Origin: DASWTL01 sp035575925
GTDB taxonomy: Bacteria > Bacteroidota > Bacteroidia > Sphingobacteriales > Sphingobacteriaceae
Length of the DNA stretch: 13,966 bases
Assembly (NCBI GenBank): GCA_035575925.1
Contig: DATLXK010000047.1
Location: 1 to 13,966, forward strand
Reading direction: 5' to 3'
A program made the translations under genes and the position numbers. Position 1 is the stretch's first letter. Every line of letters begins with the position of its first letter. This document shows, in pieces, positions 13,963 through 13,966 of the stretch. The notes beneath the pieces are model-generated. The model was not told the DNA's origin. It saw only the letters and a program-made list of their open reading frames with translations, and made no database searches.

Positions 13963-13966
13963 ATAA

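Overview
The window looks like chromosomal DNA from a member of the Bacteroidota, most likely near the Sphingobacteriaceae (Pedobacter/Mucilaginibacter type). This is inferred from an AT-rich base composition, the near absence of Shine-Dalgarno sites, promoter candidates of the TTG-N19/21-TAnnTTTG type, and protein families typical of the phylum: a SusD-era lipoprotein S41 peptidase, an RRM/Gly-rich RNA-binding protein, a short GreA/GreB-like factor and a stand-alone LolD ATPase. No rRNA, tRNA, CRISPR array or insertion sequence was seen.

Layout. Bases 1-120 are a GC-rich stretch (about 56% GC) of unclear nature. Bases 269-1876 (minus) encode an unusual tyrosine recombinase: a complete Xer/IntI-like integrase of about 270 residues, preceded by about 260 residues with three copies of a HARP-like (SMARCAL1-type) motif. 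It lies behind asnS (minus). Divergent from asnS are a YciI-like protein and an unknown small acidic protein, closed by a bidirectional terminator. sucC (minus) follows, then a plus-strand operon of a LolD-like ABC ATPase, a lone pre-ATP-grasp domain protein and a HAD-like protein that lacks its nucleophile. Next is a lipoprotein S41 peptidase. It converges on a minus-strand pair made of a GreA/GreB-like factor and an RRM protein, with a terminator hairpin between them. The right part holds a glutaryl-CoA dehydrogenase-like enzyme (minus), divergent from a folB plus GlcD-like oxidase operon, then a hotdog thioesterase (minus). A dyad-symmetric, AT-rich intergenic region ends the window at a strong ribosome binding site for a gene beyond the edge.

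How the genes work together. Most genes are housekeeping and do not form one pathway: Asn-tRNA charging, the TCA cycle, folate, acyl-CoA and hydroxyacid oxidation, lipoprotein export, and RNA and transcription factors. Three points deserve attention. First, the integrase with HARP-like repeats has two dyad elements beside it, one of which has the 9-6-9 shape of a recombinase core site. Second, a translationally coupled pair of apparently non-catalytic enzyme relatives (pre-ATP-grasp and HAD) sits in an operon with LolD. Third, a terminator just before the Gre-like gene looks like a read-through control point.
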